A stretch of 64,000 bases of DNA from Nonomuraea glycinis (lineage in GTDB: Bacteria; Actinomycetota; Actinomycetes; Streptosporangiales; Streptosporangiaceae). Below, in pieces: positions 26,831 through 35,777 of the stretch (position 1 is its first letter; the number at the start of each line of letters is the position of its first letter). The notes below the pieces were generated by a model. It was given only the letters and a program-made list of their open reading frames with translations, was not told where the DNA came from and searched no databases. Made by a program: the position numbers and the translations under genes. The stretch spans positions 206,873-270,872 of the forward strand of contig NZ_BMNK01000012.1 of assembly GCF_014646515.1 (NCBI RefSeq), written 5' to 3'.

Positions 26831-27783
26831 GGGCGCTGCTGCTGGGCGGGGCCGGGTTCATCGGGCTGCACCTGGCCCGCCGGCTGCGCGCCGACGGGCA
26901 CGAGGTCACCATCTGCGATGACTTCTCCCGCGGTCGCCGGGACCCGGCGCTGGCCGCGCTCGCCGGCGAGGTCGAGGTGCGCTCGGCGGACCTCACGGAC
27001 CCGGCCTCCTACCAGGCGCTGAAGCCCGGCTGGGACCAGATCTACATGCTGGCCGCGGTGGTGGGCGTGCGCAACGTCGAGTCCGGCCCGGCCCGGGTCA
27101 TCAGGGTCAACACGCTGGCGCTGATGCACCTGCTCGACTGGATCGGCCCGGACGACCGGCTGTTCTTCGCCTCCACCAGCGAGGCGTACGCGGGCGGGGT
27201 GAGCGCCGGGGTGGTGCCCGTGCCGACGCCCGAGGACGTGCCGCTGATGATCGAGGACGTCGGTTCGCCCCGGTTCACGTACGCGATCAGCAAGATGCTC
27301 GGCGAGGCCGCGGTGCTGCACACCGCGCGGGCCAAGGGGTTCACGGCCGTGGTCGGCCGCTTCCACAACATCTACGGCCCGCGCATGGGCGCCGACCACG
27401 TCATCCCCGAGCTGTCGCTCCGGGCGGCCCGCGGCGAGGACCCCTTCACGCTGTACGGCGCCGAGCAGAGCAGGGCGTTCTGCCATGTCGACGACGCCAC
27501 CGAGGCGATGGTCCGGCTGATGGCGACGCCGGACGCCGCCGGCCGGATCGTGCACATCGGCAACGACGCGGAGGAGACCAACATCGGCGACCTGGCCAAG
27601 CTCGTCCTGCGGATCGCGGGCGTGAGCCCCGTCATCCGCGAGCTGCCCGCGCCGGCGGGGTCGGTGGCACGCCGCTGCCCGGACCTCACCCTGCTGCGCG
27701 AGCTCACCGGCTACGAGCCGCGAGTCCCGCTGGAGGAGGGCGTCCGGCGGACCTTCGAGTGGTACCGGGAGTCGGCGGGATGA
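26827..27783 (+). CDS. NAD-dependent epimerase/dehydratase (extended SDR)
   Basis: A 318-aa SDR: LLLGGAGFIGLHLARRLRAD is the NAD loop, FFASTSEAYAGG and FTYAISKMLGEA give Ser and the YxxxK pair, VVGRFHNIYGPRMG and YGAEQSRAFCHVDDATEAM are sugar-nucleotide epimerase hallmarks. It most resembles UDP-glucuronate decarboxylase or epimerase enzymes acting next to a UDP-sugar dehydrogenase, and the dehydrogenase is indeed directly upstream with an ATGA overlap. It could convert the uronate to its 4-epimer. Exact reaction unknown. Confidence 0.75.
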   Translation: MRALLLGGAGFIGLHLARRLRADGHEVTICDDFSRGRRDPALAALAGEVEVRSADLTDPASYQALKPGWDQIYMLAAVVGVRNVESGPARVIRVNTLALMHLLDWIGPDDRLFFASTSEAYAGGVSAGVVPVPTPEDVPLMIEDVGSPRFTYAISKMLGEAAVLHTARAKGFTAVVGRFHNIYGPRMGADHVIPELSLRAARGEDPFTLYGAEQSRAFCHVDDATEAMVRLMATPDAAGRIVHIGNDAEETNIGDLAKLVLRIAGVSPVIRELPAPAGSVARRCPDLTLLRELTGYEPRVPLEEGVRRTFEWYRESAG

Positions 27784-28556
27784 CGCGGCCCGCAGCCTCG
27801 GCAGGAGGTGGGGTGGCACGGAGGGGCGGGGTGGCGCGGACCCCCGCCTCGGGAAGGGACGGGGTGACGCAGCCCATCGCGTTCTACTACGGGGCGGGGG
27901 AGCTGGATCGGCTCACCCGGTTCGACAAGGTCGTCCTGCAAGCTGACTTCTACTCCCGGCAGGAGCTCGGCCTGCTGCGCGAGCGCGGGGTGCAGACGCT
28001 CGGCTACCTGTCGCTGACCGAGGACGTGGGTCCTCGGGCGCCCTGGCAGCGCGCCGAGCGCAATCCCGACTGGGGCGGCGCGTTCGTGCACGTGGGCGAT
28101 CCGCGCTGGGTGGCCCACGTCGTGGACCAGGCCACCCGGGCCATGGCCACCGGGTTTCGCGGCCTGTTCCTCGACACGCTCAACATCGAGCACAACTATC
28201 CCGAGGACCTGCCCCACCTGCTCATCCTCATCGCCGCGATCCAGGAGGAGGCCAGGCCCGCGTACCTGCTGGCCAACCGGGGCTTCGGCCTGCTGCCGGA
28301 GATCGCCGGCCTGGTGGACGGCATCCTGTTCGAGTCCTTCTCGGCCCGCTGGGTGGACGCCGGGCGGTACGAGCCCTGGCCCGACGACGTCCTGGAGGCG
28401 CACGCCGAGGTCGCCGAGCGCCTGCTCGGCCTCGACGTCGACCTGTACGCCCTCGACTACGCCGACAGCGACGAGCTGCGTGACTTCGCGCAGCGGCGGG
28501 CGCGGGAGTTCGGGATGCTCTGCTTCGTCAGCGATCGGGTGCTGTCGACGATCTGA
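27780..28556 (+). CDS. GH114/GH166 PelA-hydrolase-like glycosidase
   Basis: A 258-aa protein whose domain begins PIAFYYGAGELDRLTRFDKV, very like the opening of the PelA hydrolase domain (GH166). VVLQADFYS, TLGYLSLTEDVG, GFRGLFLDTLNIEHNY and LYALDYADSDELRDFA trace the TIM-barrel shared with GH114. Unlike the first glycosidase it has no clear signal peptide; the ~30 residues before the domain are Gly/Arg-rich. ATG 27780 is coupled to the SDR stop; GTG 27864 would start directly at the domain. As the last gene of the operon it could act inside the cell or be exported unconventionally. Confidence 0.7.
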   Translation: MTRPAASAGGGVARRGGVARTPASGRDGVTQPIAFYYGAGELDRLTRFDKVVLQADFYSRQELGLLRERGVQTLGYLSLTEDVGPRAPWQRAERNPDWGGAFVHVGDPRWVAHVVDQATRAMATGFRGLFLDTLNIEHNYPEDLPHLLILIAAIQEEARPAYLLANRGFGLLPEIAGLVDGILFESFSARWVDAGRYEPWPDDVLEAHAEVAERLLGLDVDLYALDYADSDELRDFAQRRAREFGMLCFVSDRVLSTI

Positions 28557-28605
28557 AGCGCCGTCCGATCGGAGGTGCCACCGATCAGAGGTGCCGTGGA
28601 GCTGA

Positions 28606-28633
28606 GGCGCCGTCGCCCGAGGGCGGCGGCGCC
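28606..28633. terminator. Strong hairpin between convergent operons
   Basis: GGCGCCGTCGCCC (28606-28618) pairs with GGGCGGCGGCGCC (28621-28633) with one G-U. It lies between the end of the polysaccharide operon and the end of korB, so it can serve both strands. A 16-bp tandem repeat (CCGATCGGAGGTGCCA) precedes it at about 28566-28597. Confidence 0.65.
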
Positions 28634-28641
28634 CACAGGCG

Positions 28642-29688
28642 TCAGCCGATGCGCCAGGTGTCGCCACCCATGAGCAGGTCGCCCAGGTCGCCGCGCCCCT
28701 GCTGGGCCACGGCCTCCTCAAGCTGCTCGGCCATCAGCACGTCGTAGACCGGGCGGTCCACCTGACGGAAGATGCCGATCGGCACGTGCTGGAAGGCCGG
28801 CTCGTCCAGCCGCGACAGCGCGAAGGCCACCGACGGGTCCGGCCGGTGGGCGTCGTGCACGAGGATGCGGTCCTCGCTCACCTCCGCCCTCGGGACGACC
28901 TCGATGTCGCCATCGGCCGTCCTGACGACCGCCTTGGACGCCGACACGATCGGCTGCCCGTGCTCCAGCCGGAGCATGATGTCGTCGCGGACCTCGGGGT
29001 CCTTCATCGGCTCGAAGGCGTTGTCGTTGAAGATGTTGCAGTTCTGGTAGATCTCCACCAGCGAGGTGCCGCGGTGCGCGGTGGCCTCGCGCAGCACCGA
29101 CTGCAGGTGCTTGCGGTCGGAGTCCAGCGTCCTGGCCACGAACGACGCCTCGGCGCCCAGGGCCAGCGAGATCGGGTTGAACGGCTTGTCCAGCGAGCCC
29201 ATCGGGGTCGACTTGGTGATCTTGCCGACCTCGGAGGTCGGAGAGTACTGGCCCTTGGTCAGCCCGTAGATCCTGTTGTTGAACAGCAGGATGTTGAGGT
29301 TGACGTTGCGGCGCAGCGCGTGGATCAGGTGGTTGCCGCCGATGGACAGCGCGTCACCGTCACCCGTGATCACCCACACGCTCAGGTCGGGCCGGGAGGC
29401 GGCCAGACCGGTCGCGATCGCCGGCGCGCGGCCGTGGATGGAGTGGAAGCCGTAGGTGTCGAGGTAGTACGGGAACCGCGAGGAGCAGCCGATGCCCGAG
29501 ACGAACACGATGTTCTCGCGCCGCAGCCCGAGCTCGGGCAGGAAGCTCTGCACCGCGGCCAGGATCGCGTAGTCGCCGCAGCCGGGGCACCAGCGGACCT
29601 CCTGGTCGGACTTGAAGTCCTTCAGGGTCTGCTTGACGTCCGTCTTGGGGATGAGGCTCAGGCCCTTCCCGTTGATGTGCTCACTCAC
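28642..29688 (-). CDS. korB: 2-oxoacid:ferredoxin oxidoreductase, beta subunit
   Basis: A 348-aa subunit that binds thiamine diphosphate and a [4Fe-4S] cluster. EVRWCPGCGDYAIL near residue 30, GIGCSSRFPYY near 67 and EIYQNCNIFND near 210 supply the cluster Cys residues; VWVITGDGDALSIGGNHLIH near 103 is the TPP/Mg loop. With KorA it decarboxylates 2-oxoglutarate or another 2-oxoacid and reduces ferredoxin. GTG 29688 overlaps the korA stop by 8 bp. Subunit type fits the two-subunit KorAB of actinobacteria rather than the four-subunit or fused pyruvate enzymes. Substrate is inferred. Confidence 0.9.
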   Translation of the reverse strand: MSEHINGKGLSLIPKTDVKQTLKDFKSDQEVRWCPGCGDYAILAAVQSFLPELGLRRENIVFVSGIGCSSRFPYYLDTYGFHSIHGRAPAIATGLAASRPDLSVWVITGDGDALSIGGNHLIHALRRNVNLNILLFNNRIYGLTKGQYSPTSEVGKITKSTPMGSLDKPFNPISLALGAEASFVARTLDSDRKHLQSVLREATAHRGTSLVEIYQNCNIFNDNAFEPMKDPEVRDDIMLRLEHGQPIVSASKAVVRTADGDIEVVPRAEVSEDRILVHDAHRPDPSVAFALSRLDEPAFQHVPIGIFRQVDRPVYDVLMAEQLEEAVAQQGRGDLGDLLMGGDTWRIG

Positions 29689-31525
29689 TGTCGATCACGT
29701 CCTGAATGACTCCGGCCAGCTCCTCGGCCTTGAACGGGAGCCCGCGCACGCGGTTGTAGCTGATGATGTCGACGAGGAAGCGGCCGCGCAGCAGCAGGGC
29801 GAGCTGGCCGAGGTTGATCTCGGGCAGCAGCACCTTGTCGTAGCGCTTGAGCACCTCGCCGGTGTTGGCGGGCAGCGGGTTGAGGTGGCGCAGGTGTGCC
29901 TGGGCGACCCTGCCGCCGTCCTTCCTGATCCGCCGCACGGCGGCGGCGATCGGCCCGTACGTGGAGCCCCAGCCGAGGACGAGCACCTTCGTGTCGTCGT
30001 CGAGGTCGTCGACCTCGAGGTCGGGCACGTCGATGCCGGCGATCTTGGCCGCGCGGGTGCGGACCATCAGGTCGTGGTTGTCCGGGTCGTAGGAGATGTT
30101 GCCGGTGCCGTCGGCCTTCTCGATGCCGCCGATGCGGTGTTCGAGGCCGGCGGTGCCGGGGATGGCCCACGGGCGGGCGAGCGTCTCGGTGTCCCGCTTG
30201 TACGGCAGGAACGCGCCGTCGTCGCCGTTCGGTGCCGTCGTGTATTCCTGCGAAATATCCGGCAAATCTGCGACTTCTGGCAGGCGCCACGGCTCCGATC
30301 CGTTGGCCAGGTAACCGTCCGACAGCAGCATGACCGGGGTGCGGTATTTCACCGCGATCCGGACCGCCTCGATGGCCGCGTCGAAACAGTCGCTCGGCGA
30401 CATCGCCGCCACGACCGGCACCGGCGACTCGCCGTTGCGGCCGTACAGGGCCATGAGCAGGTCGGTCTGCTCGGTCTTGGTCGGCATGCCGGTGCTCGGC
30501 CCGGCCCGCTGCACGTCCACGACGATCAGCGGCAGCTCGGTGGTGACGGCCAGGCCGACGGTCTCGGCCTTCAGCGCCACGCCGGGGCCCGAGGTGGTGG
30601 TGACGCCGAGCGCCCCGCCGAACGCCGCGCCCAGCGCCGCGCCGACGCCCGCGATCTCGTCCTCCGCCTGGAAGGTGCGGATGCCGAACTGCTTGTGCCT
30701 GGACAGCTCGTGCAGGATGTCGCTGGCCGGGGTGATCGGGTAGGAGCCCAGGAACAGCGGCAGCTTGGACTGCACGGAGGCGGCGATCAGCCCGTAGGCC
30801 AGCGCCTGGTTGCCGGAGATGTTGCGGTAGACGCCCGGGGGCAGCTTGGCGGGCTTGACCTCGTAGGAGACGGAGAAGGACTCGGTGGTTTCGCCGAAGT
30901 TCCAGCCGGACTGGAAGGCCGCGATGTTGGCCTTGGCGATCTCCGGCTTCTTGGCGAACTTTTGCTCGAGGAACTTGATCGTGTGCTCGGTCGGCCGGTG
31001 GTAGAGCCAGGAGAGCAGGCCGAGGGCGAACATGTTCTTGGAGCGCTCGGCGTCCTTCTTGGACAGGTCGAAGCCTTCGAGCGCCTTGACCGTGAGCGAG
31101 GTCAGCGGCACCGCGTGCAGCCGCCACTCGGCCAGCGAGCCGTCCTCCAGCGGGTTGGCGGCGTAGCCGACCTTCTGCAGGTTGCGCTTGGTGAACTCGT
31201 CGGTGTTGGCGATGATGTCGGCGCCGCGCGGCAGGTCCCCGATGTTGGCCTTGAGCGCCGCCGGGTTCATCGCGACGAGCACGTTGGGCGCGTCGCCGGG
31301 GGTGAGGATGTCGTGGTCGGCGAAGTGGAGCTGGAAGCTCGAAACGCCCGGCAGGGTCCCTGCGGGAGCACGGATCTCGGCGGGGAAGTTGGGCAGCGTC
31401 GACAGGTCGTTGCCGAACTCGGCGGTGCCGGCCGTGAACCGGTCGCCGGTGAGCTGCATGCCGTCGCCGGAGTCTCCGGCGAAGCGGATGATCACACGAT
31501 CGAGCTGCTGAACCTGCTTGGTCAC
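29681..31525 (-). CDS. korA: 2-oxoacid:ferredoxin oxidoreductase, alpha subunit (gamma-alpha fusion)
   Basis: A 614-aa protein with the gamma domain first (IIRFAGDSGDGMQLTGDRF near residue 10) and the pyrimidine-binding alpha domain from about 220 (GNQALAYGLIAASVQSKLPL, GSYPITPASDILHEL, QAEDEIAGVGAALGA). This fused layout is typical of KorA. It pairs with korB downstream. GTG 31525 is preceded by GGAGGACCGAGGC. The 246-bp space upstream must hold the promoter. Its neighbourhood with a nuo set lacking the NADH module suggests that the ferredoxin it reduces may feed that complex. Confidence 0.9.
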   Translation of the reverse strand: MTKQVQQLDRVIIRFAGDSGDGMQLTGDRFTAGTAEFGNDLSTLPNFPAEIRAPAGTLPGVSSFQLHFADHDILTPGDAPNVLVAMNPAALKANIGDLPRGADIIANTDEFTKRNLQKVGYAANPLEDGSLAEWRLHAVPLTSLTVKALEGFDLSKKDAERSKNMFALGLLSWLYHRPTEHTIKFLEQKFAKKPEIAKANIAAFQSGWNFGETTESFSVSYEVKPAKLPPGVYRNISGNQALAYGLIAASVQSKLPLFLGSYPITPASDILHELSRHKQFGIRTFQAEDEIAGVGAALGAAFGGALGVTTTSGPGVALKAETVGLAVTTELPLIVVDVQRAGPSTGMPTKTEQTDLLMALYGRNGESPVPVVAAMSPSDCFDAAIEAVRIAVKYRTPVMLLSDGYLANGSEPWRLPEVADLPDISQEYTTAPNGDDGAFLPYKRDTETLARPWAIPGTAGLEHRIGGIEKADGTGNISYDPDNHDLMVRTRAAKIAGIDVPDLEVDDLDDDTKVLVLGWGSTYGPIAAAVRRIRKDGGRVAQAHLRHLNPLPANTGEVLKRYDKVLLPEINLGQLALLLRGRFLVDIISYNRVRGLPFKAEELAGVIQDVIDSE

Positions 31526-31771
31526 GCCTCGGTCCTCCTCGACGCGCCGGGGCGCGGTGCTTCTGGCGCGTTCTCTGTTTCCATGCTAGATCCTCGAAAG
31601 GTCACGCGTTTGCAAGCTGGTCAAAGCGGGTAAACGCGGCGGGAGAAGTCAGGGTGAAGTGGGAGAACGACGACACAGCCCTGACGCCAGCCTGCAGAGG
31701 TCCACATGCAGGCGTGCGAAGAGGACGGTTCGGGTCACGATCGCCAACTATACGTCCCCCTGCCCCATGAC

Positions 31772-33235
31772 CTACGTCAGGGGCTCCTTGCGTACGGGCT
31801 TGATCCCTGACGTGTACAGCCGTCCGGCCCGCATCTTCGTGCCGTACAACTCTGGAACGGTGACGAAGGTGTAACCCTTCCCGCGCAGCCTTTCCACCAT
31901 GTCCGGAATCGCGTCAACGGTCGCGCGATGCACGTCGTGCATGAGCACGATCGCCCCTGGGTGCGCCTGCTCCACCGCCCGGCCGGCGATCGCCGCGGCC
32001 TCGGGGTCGTGCTGGTCGTGGGTGTCGACGTCCCAGCCCACCAGAGACAGCCCCCGCTCGCGGGCGACGTTCCTGACGTCCAGGCTCACCGCCCCGTACG
32101 GCGGGCGGACCAGGGTGGGCGTCTGGCCGATCGCGGCGGACACCACGTCCTCGGTGCTCTGCAGCGAGTGGGCGATCTGGCTGGACGGCAGCGTGGACAG
32201 GTCGCGGTGCGCCCAGCTGTGGTTGCCGACCAGGTGCCCTTCCGCGCTCATCCGCCGCAGCAGCTCGGGCCGGGCCGCCGCACTGCTGCCCAACGGGAAG
32301 AACGTCGCCCGCGCGCCGTGCCGGCGCAGCGTGTCGAGCAATGCGGCGGTGTACGGCCCGGGGCCGTCGTCGAAGGTCAGCGCGACGCACTTGACCTGGC
32401 CGCAGTTCACGGTGCCGGCGCCGGCGCCGGTGCTGGAGGCGGGGGGACCAGGGCGCGGCACGGCGGGCGGCCGCTTGACCGAGACCCGCTGCGCGGTTAG
32501 GCGTACGGACTCCTGCGCGCGCCGGCCGGTCGCCGACAGCAGCGGCTCGGCCTGGACCGCCGGCACGGCCACGGCCAGCCGGCCGAGCGAGCACGGCCCG
32601 AGCTGGCAGTCGTCGAACTCCACGACCAGGTCGCCCGTGCCGTTGAAGGCCATCGAGTCGAACCGGTCCGGTTCGGGCTTGACCTGCTCCCTGTCGATCT
32701 CCGGGCCGCGCGCCTTGAGCGACGTCTTGACCAGGCGGGCGACCTCCCGCAGGGCGTCCTGGCCGGACAGCAGCCCGGTGGAGTCGGTGGCCCGGCCGCT
32801 GCGCCGGTCGTACCAGAACGTCTGGCTGCTGTTGCCCCAGTCGGCGCCGCGGAACTCGCCGGTGCGCAGCCGTACGCCGACCACGTCGCCTACGGCGGCG
32901 AGCTGCCAGTCCACGTTCAGCTCCGCGTCGGCCGTGTTCCGGGAGGACTCGCGGAAGTCCGCGAGCTGACGGCGGGCCTGTTCGCGCAGTCTGTCGTTGA
33001 GGTGCGGGGCGTCGGACAACTCCGGGTAGCCGATGTAGGCGTGCCTGGACGCCGACTCGCCGGTGGTGAGCACCTTGGGGGCCAGTCCGGCGACGGTGGC
33101 GGGGTCGACGAACTCGATCCGCGTCGGGTCGGCGGGGAGCACGTTGTGGCGCTCAGGGGAAGCGGCCGCGAGCCCGCACCCCGCGGAGGAGCAGACCAGC
33201 AGCACAATTCCTCCGAAGATTCGGAGTTTAGGCAT
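31772..33235 (-). CDS. Exported NodB-family polysaccharide deacetylase with N-terminal PdaC-like domain
   Basis: A 487-aa protein. A short signal-like stretch (IFGGIVLLVCSSAGC) may end in a lipidated Cys. Residues about 60-250 form an alpha/beta domain like the DUF3298/DUF4163 part of PdaC. The C-terminal CE4 domain has VALTFDDGPGPYTAALL, LVGNHSWAHRDLS, LVRPPYGAVSLDVR and IVLMHDVHRATVDAIP, a full set of NodB motifs. It should deacetylate peptidoglycan or surface glycan outside the cell. The start is uncertain: ATG 33235, ATG 33247 or TTG 33256. It is divergent from nuoA. Confidence 0.8.
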   Translation of the reverse strand: MPKLRIFGGIVLLVCSSAGCGLAAASPERHNVLPADPTRIEFVDPATVAGLAPKVLTTGESASRHAYIGYPELSDAPHLNDRLREQARRQLADFRESSRNTADAELNVDWQLAAVGDVVGVRLRTGEFRGADWGNSSQTFWYDRRSGRATDSTGLLSGQDALREVARLVKTSLKARGPEIDREQVKPEPDRFDSMAFNGTGDLVVEFDDCQLGPCSLGRLAVAVPAVQAEPLLSATGRRAQESVRLTAQRVSVKRPPAVPRPGPPASSTGAGAGTVNCGQVKCVALTFDDGPGPYTAALLDTLRRHGARATFFPLGSSAAARPELLRRMSAEGHLVGNHSWAHRDLSTLPSSQIAHSLQSTEDVVSAAIGQTPTLVRPPYGAVSLDVRNVARERGLSLVGWDVDTHDQHDPEAAAIAGRAVEQAHPGAIVLMHDVHRATVDAIPDMVERLRGKGYTFVTVPELYGTKMRAGRLYTSGIKPVRKEPLT

Positions 33236-33322
33236 AGATGACACCATATGGGGCAAAAAATGCTGTTTGCCGGGATTTGGGGGTATAGGGCGTTAGGCTT
33301 TGAGCGGGTTACCATGCGTTGT

Positions 33323-33694
33323 ATGGACGGCTATTACGGGTCCTACCTGCTGGTCGCGGCGCTGCTCGCGATCGGCGTCGCCGTCGTGGCCGGGGCCATG
33401 ATGGCCAACCGCCTGCTCAGGCCGTCCCGGCCCACCGCCGAGAAGCTGACCACCTACGAGTGCGGCGTCGACCCGGTGGGCGACGGCTGGGCCCAGTCGC
33501 AGGTCCGCTACTACGTCTTCACCTATCTTTACGTTATTTTCGCCGTAGACGCGGTCTTCCTCTTCCCGTGGGCCACCGTCTTCGACGCACCCGGCTACGG
33601 CGTGACGACGCTGGTGGAGATGTTCGTCTTCCTCGGCTTCATCGCCCTCGGCATCCTTTACGCCTGGCGCAAACGCGTGCTGAGCTGGACGTAG
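33323..33694 (+). CDS. nuoA: NADH-quinone oxidoreductase subunit A-like
   Basis: A 123-aa protein with three membrane helices and the NuoA loop LTTYECGVDPVGDGWAQSQV, followed by RYYVFTYLYVIFAVDAVFLFPWA. NuoA lies at the junction of membrane and peripheral arms of complex I. ATG 33314 in the same frame is an alternative start. It opens a plus-strand gene group nuoA-B-C-H. The promoter must be in the ~85 bp shared with the divergent deacetylase gene. Confidence 0.9.
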   Translation: MDGYYGSYLLVAALLAIGVAVVAGAMMANRLLRPSRPTAEKLTTYECGVDPVGDGWAQSQVRYYVFTYLYVIFAVDAVFLFPWATVFDAPGYGVTTLVEMFVFLGFIALGILYAWRKRVLSWT

Positions 33695-33726
33695 CCCTCG
33701 CCGGACATCCGCGTAAGAATGGCTGT

Positions 33727-34239
33727 ATGGCAGCGACGGATCTTCCGATGCCCACCGTGGGGCCGATCTCCCGGCTGGCGCCCAAGCCGATGCGGTTCGT
33801 GCTCAACTGGGGGCGGCGATACTCCCTGTGGGTGTTCAACTTCGGGCTGGCCTGCTGCGCGATCGAGTTCATCGCCACGTCGATGAGCAGGCACGACTTC
33901 ATCAGATTCGGGGTCATCCCGTTCGCCAACGGCCCCCGCCAGGCCGACCTGATGATCGTCTCCGGCACGGTCACCGACAAGATGGCCCCCGCCGTCAAGC
34001 GGCTCTACGAGCAGATGCCCGACCCCAAGTACGTCATCTCCTTCGGCGCCTGCTCCAACTCCGGCGGCCCCTACTGGGACTCCTACTGCGTCACCAACGG
34101 CGTCGACCAGATCATCCCCGTCGACGTCTACGTGCCCGGCTGCCCGCCCCGGCCCGAAGCCCTGCTGTACGGGATCATGAAGCTGCAGGAGAAGATCGCG
34201 GCCGAGAAGCTCGGCGACCGCTACGGGGAGCACGCGTGA
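33727..34239 (+). CDS. nuoB: NADH-quinone oxidoreductase subunit B-like
   Basis: A 170-aa subunit carrying the terminal cluster N2. FGLACCAIEFIA gives the adjacent Cys pair, SFGACSNSGGPYWDSY the third Cys and VPGCPPRPEALLYG the fourth, so the cluster should be intact. It sits 32 bp after nuoA and its stop overlaps nuoC (GTGA). NuoB normally packs against NuoD, which is missing from this locus. Confidence 0.9.
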   Translation: MAATDLPMPTVGPISRLAPKPMRFVLNWGRRYSLWVFNFGLACCAIEFIATSMSRHDFIRFGVIPFANGPRQADLMIVSGTVTDKMAPAVKRLYEQMPDPKYVISFGACSNSGGPYWDSYCVTNGVDQIIPVDVYVPGCPPRPEALLYGIMKLQEKIAAEKLGDRYGEHA

Positions 34240-34799
34240 CCGGCTCCGACCGCCTGGGAGACCGGGACGCCTTCGGCCGCCTGGGGGACCGGGCCGAGAT
34301 CAGCGACACCTTCGGCGACACCGTCGTGGACGTCGCCCCCGCCGACTGGATCGAGCTGCTCACCCTCGCCCGCGACGAGCTGGGCTACGCCTTCTTCGAC
34401 TGGCTGACCGGCGTGGACGAGCCGCCGGACAGCTTCACCGTCGTGGCGCACGTCTACCGGCCCGAGAGCCGCGAGCGGCTGCTGCTGCGCACCCGGGTGC
34501 CGCACGACGACCCGCGCCTGCCCTCCGCCGTGGGCGTCTATCGGGGGGCCGACTGGCACGAGCGGGAGACGTACGAGATGTTCGGGGTGATCTTCGAGGG
34601 GCATCCCAACCTGGTGCCGTTGCTGCTGCCCGACGGGTTCGAAGGGCACCCGCTGCGCAAGGACTTCATCCTGGCCGCCCGGGTGGCCAAGCCGTGGCCC
34701 GGCGCCAAGGAGCCCGGCGAGTCCGGGCACGGCGCGCCGAGCCGCCGCAAGACGTTGCCGCCCGGCGTGCCGGCGGACTGGGGGGCCTCCGATGCTTGA
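34236..34799 (+). CDS. nuoC: NADH-quinone oxidoreductase subunit C-like (30 kDa)
   Basis: A 187-aa protein with the 30-kDa signature WHERETYEMFGVIFEGHPNL and LLLPDGFEGHPLRKDF. It is not fused to NuoD: the sequence ends about 35 residues after the signature, and nuoH begins 8 bp before the stop. Thus nuoD is absent where it is normally found. GTG 34236 overlaps the nuoB stop. The N-terminus carries a short repeat (DRLGDRDAFGRLGDRAE). Confidence 0.85.
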   Translation: MTGSDRLGDRDAFGRLGDRAEISDTFGDTVVDVAPADWIELLTLARDELGYAFFDWLTGVDEPPDSFTVVAHVYRPESRERLLLRTRVPHDDPRLPSAVGVYRGADWHERETYEMFGVIFEGHPNLVPLLLPDGFEGHPLRKDFILAARVAKPWPGAKEPGESGHGAPSRRKTLPPGVPADWGASDA

Positions 34800-35733
34800 C
34801 GTGGTGCTGCGATTCGCCGTCATCCTGGCCATCTTCCTGGTGCTGCCGCTGATCGTCGGGCAGACCGAGCACAAGGTCATGGCGCACATGCAGTCGCGCC
34901 TCGGCCCGATGTACGCCGGCGGCTTCCACGGCTGGGCGCAGCTCATCGCCGACGGGGTGAAGTTCATGCAGAAGGAGGACGTCATCCCGGCCGCCGCCGA
35001 CCGGCGCATCTTCATGATCGCGCCCGGGGTGGCGCTCGTGCCCTACCTGGTCGTGCTGATCGCCCTGCCCGTCGACGACGGCTTCGTGGGCGTCGACCTG
35101 GAGCTCGGCCTGTTCTTCGTGCTCGCGGTGATGGGCATCGGCGTGCTCGGCGCGATCATGGCCGGGTGGGCGTCGGCCAACAAATACTCCGTGCTGGGCG
35201 GCATGCGGGCCGCCGCCCAGCTCGTGTCGTACGAGCTTCCGCTGGTGCTGGCGGCCTCCTCGGTCGCGATGGCCGCAGGCACGCTGTCGCTGCCCGGCAT
35301 CGTCGAGGCGTGGCAGTGGTGGTGGCTGCCCTGGCAGGCGATCGGCGGCGTGGTCTTCTTCATGGCCGGGCTGGCGGAGCTGCGCCGGCCGCCCTTCGAC
35401 ATGCCGATCGCCGAATCCGAGATCATCATGGGCCCGATGACGGAGTACACCGGCATGCGGTTCGCCCTGTTCATGCTCGCCGAGTACGCCGGCATCGTCG
35501 TCCTGTCCTTCCTGACCACCGTGCTCTTCCTCGGCGGCTGGCACGGACCGCTGCTGCCCGGCTGGCTGTGGACGCTGGCCAAGGTGTTCCTGCTGGCCTT
35601 CGTGGTCATCTGGGTGCGGGTGAGTTTCCCGCGCCTGCGCGAGGACCAGCTCCAGAAGCTCGCCTGGGCCGGCCTGGTGCCGCTGGCCCTCGTCCAGCTC
35701 GCACTCACCGGCGTCGTCAAGGTCCTGACCTGA
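34792..35733 (+). CDS. nuoH: NADH-quinone oxidoreductase subunit H-like
   Basis: A 313-aa membrane subunit with about eight helices. ADGVKFMQKEDVIPAAADR and AELRRPPFDMPIAESEI are the NuoH loop signatures that line the quinone channel; the usual EGESE reads IAESE here. The ATG at 34792 overlaps the nuoC stop by 8 bp. Normally nuoI follows directly, but here nuoI lies 11.4 kb away at 47156. Confidence 0.9.
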   Translation: MLDVVLRFAVILAIFLVLPLIVGQTEHKVMAHMQSRLGPMYAGGFHGWAQLIADGVKFMQKEDVIPAAADRRIFMIAPGVALVPYLVVLIALPVDDGFVGVDLELGLFFVLAVMGIGVLGAIMAGWASANKYSVLGGMRAAAQLVSYELPLVLAASSVAMAAGTLSLPGIVEAWQWWWLPWQAIGGVVFFMAGLAELRRPPFDMPIAESEIIMGPMTEYTGMRFALFMLAEYAGIVVLSFLTTVLFLGGWHGPLLPGWLWTLAKVFLLAFVVIWVRVSFPRLREDQLQKLAWAGLVPLALVQLALTGVVKVLT

Positions 35734-35777
35734 AACTCCGCGCCTGTCCCGTTCGTCATAGGAGACAGGGGGTCCCC

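Noticed and set aside
28642..31525. Pyruvate:ferredoxin oxidoreductase or indolepyruvate oxidoreductase
   Set aside because: Two-subunit gamma-alpha plus beta architecture without fused ferredoxin domain fits KorAB better, though the substrate is not proven.
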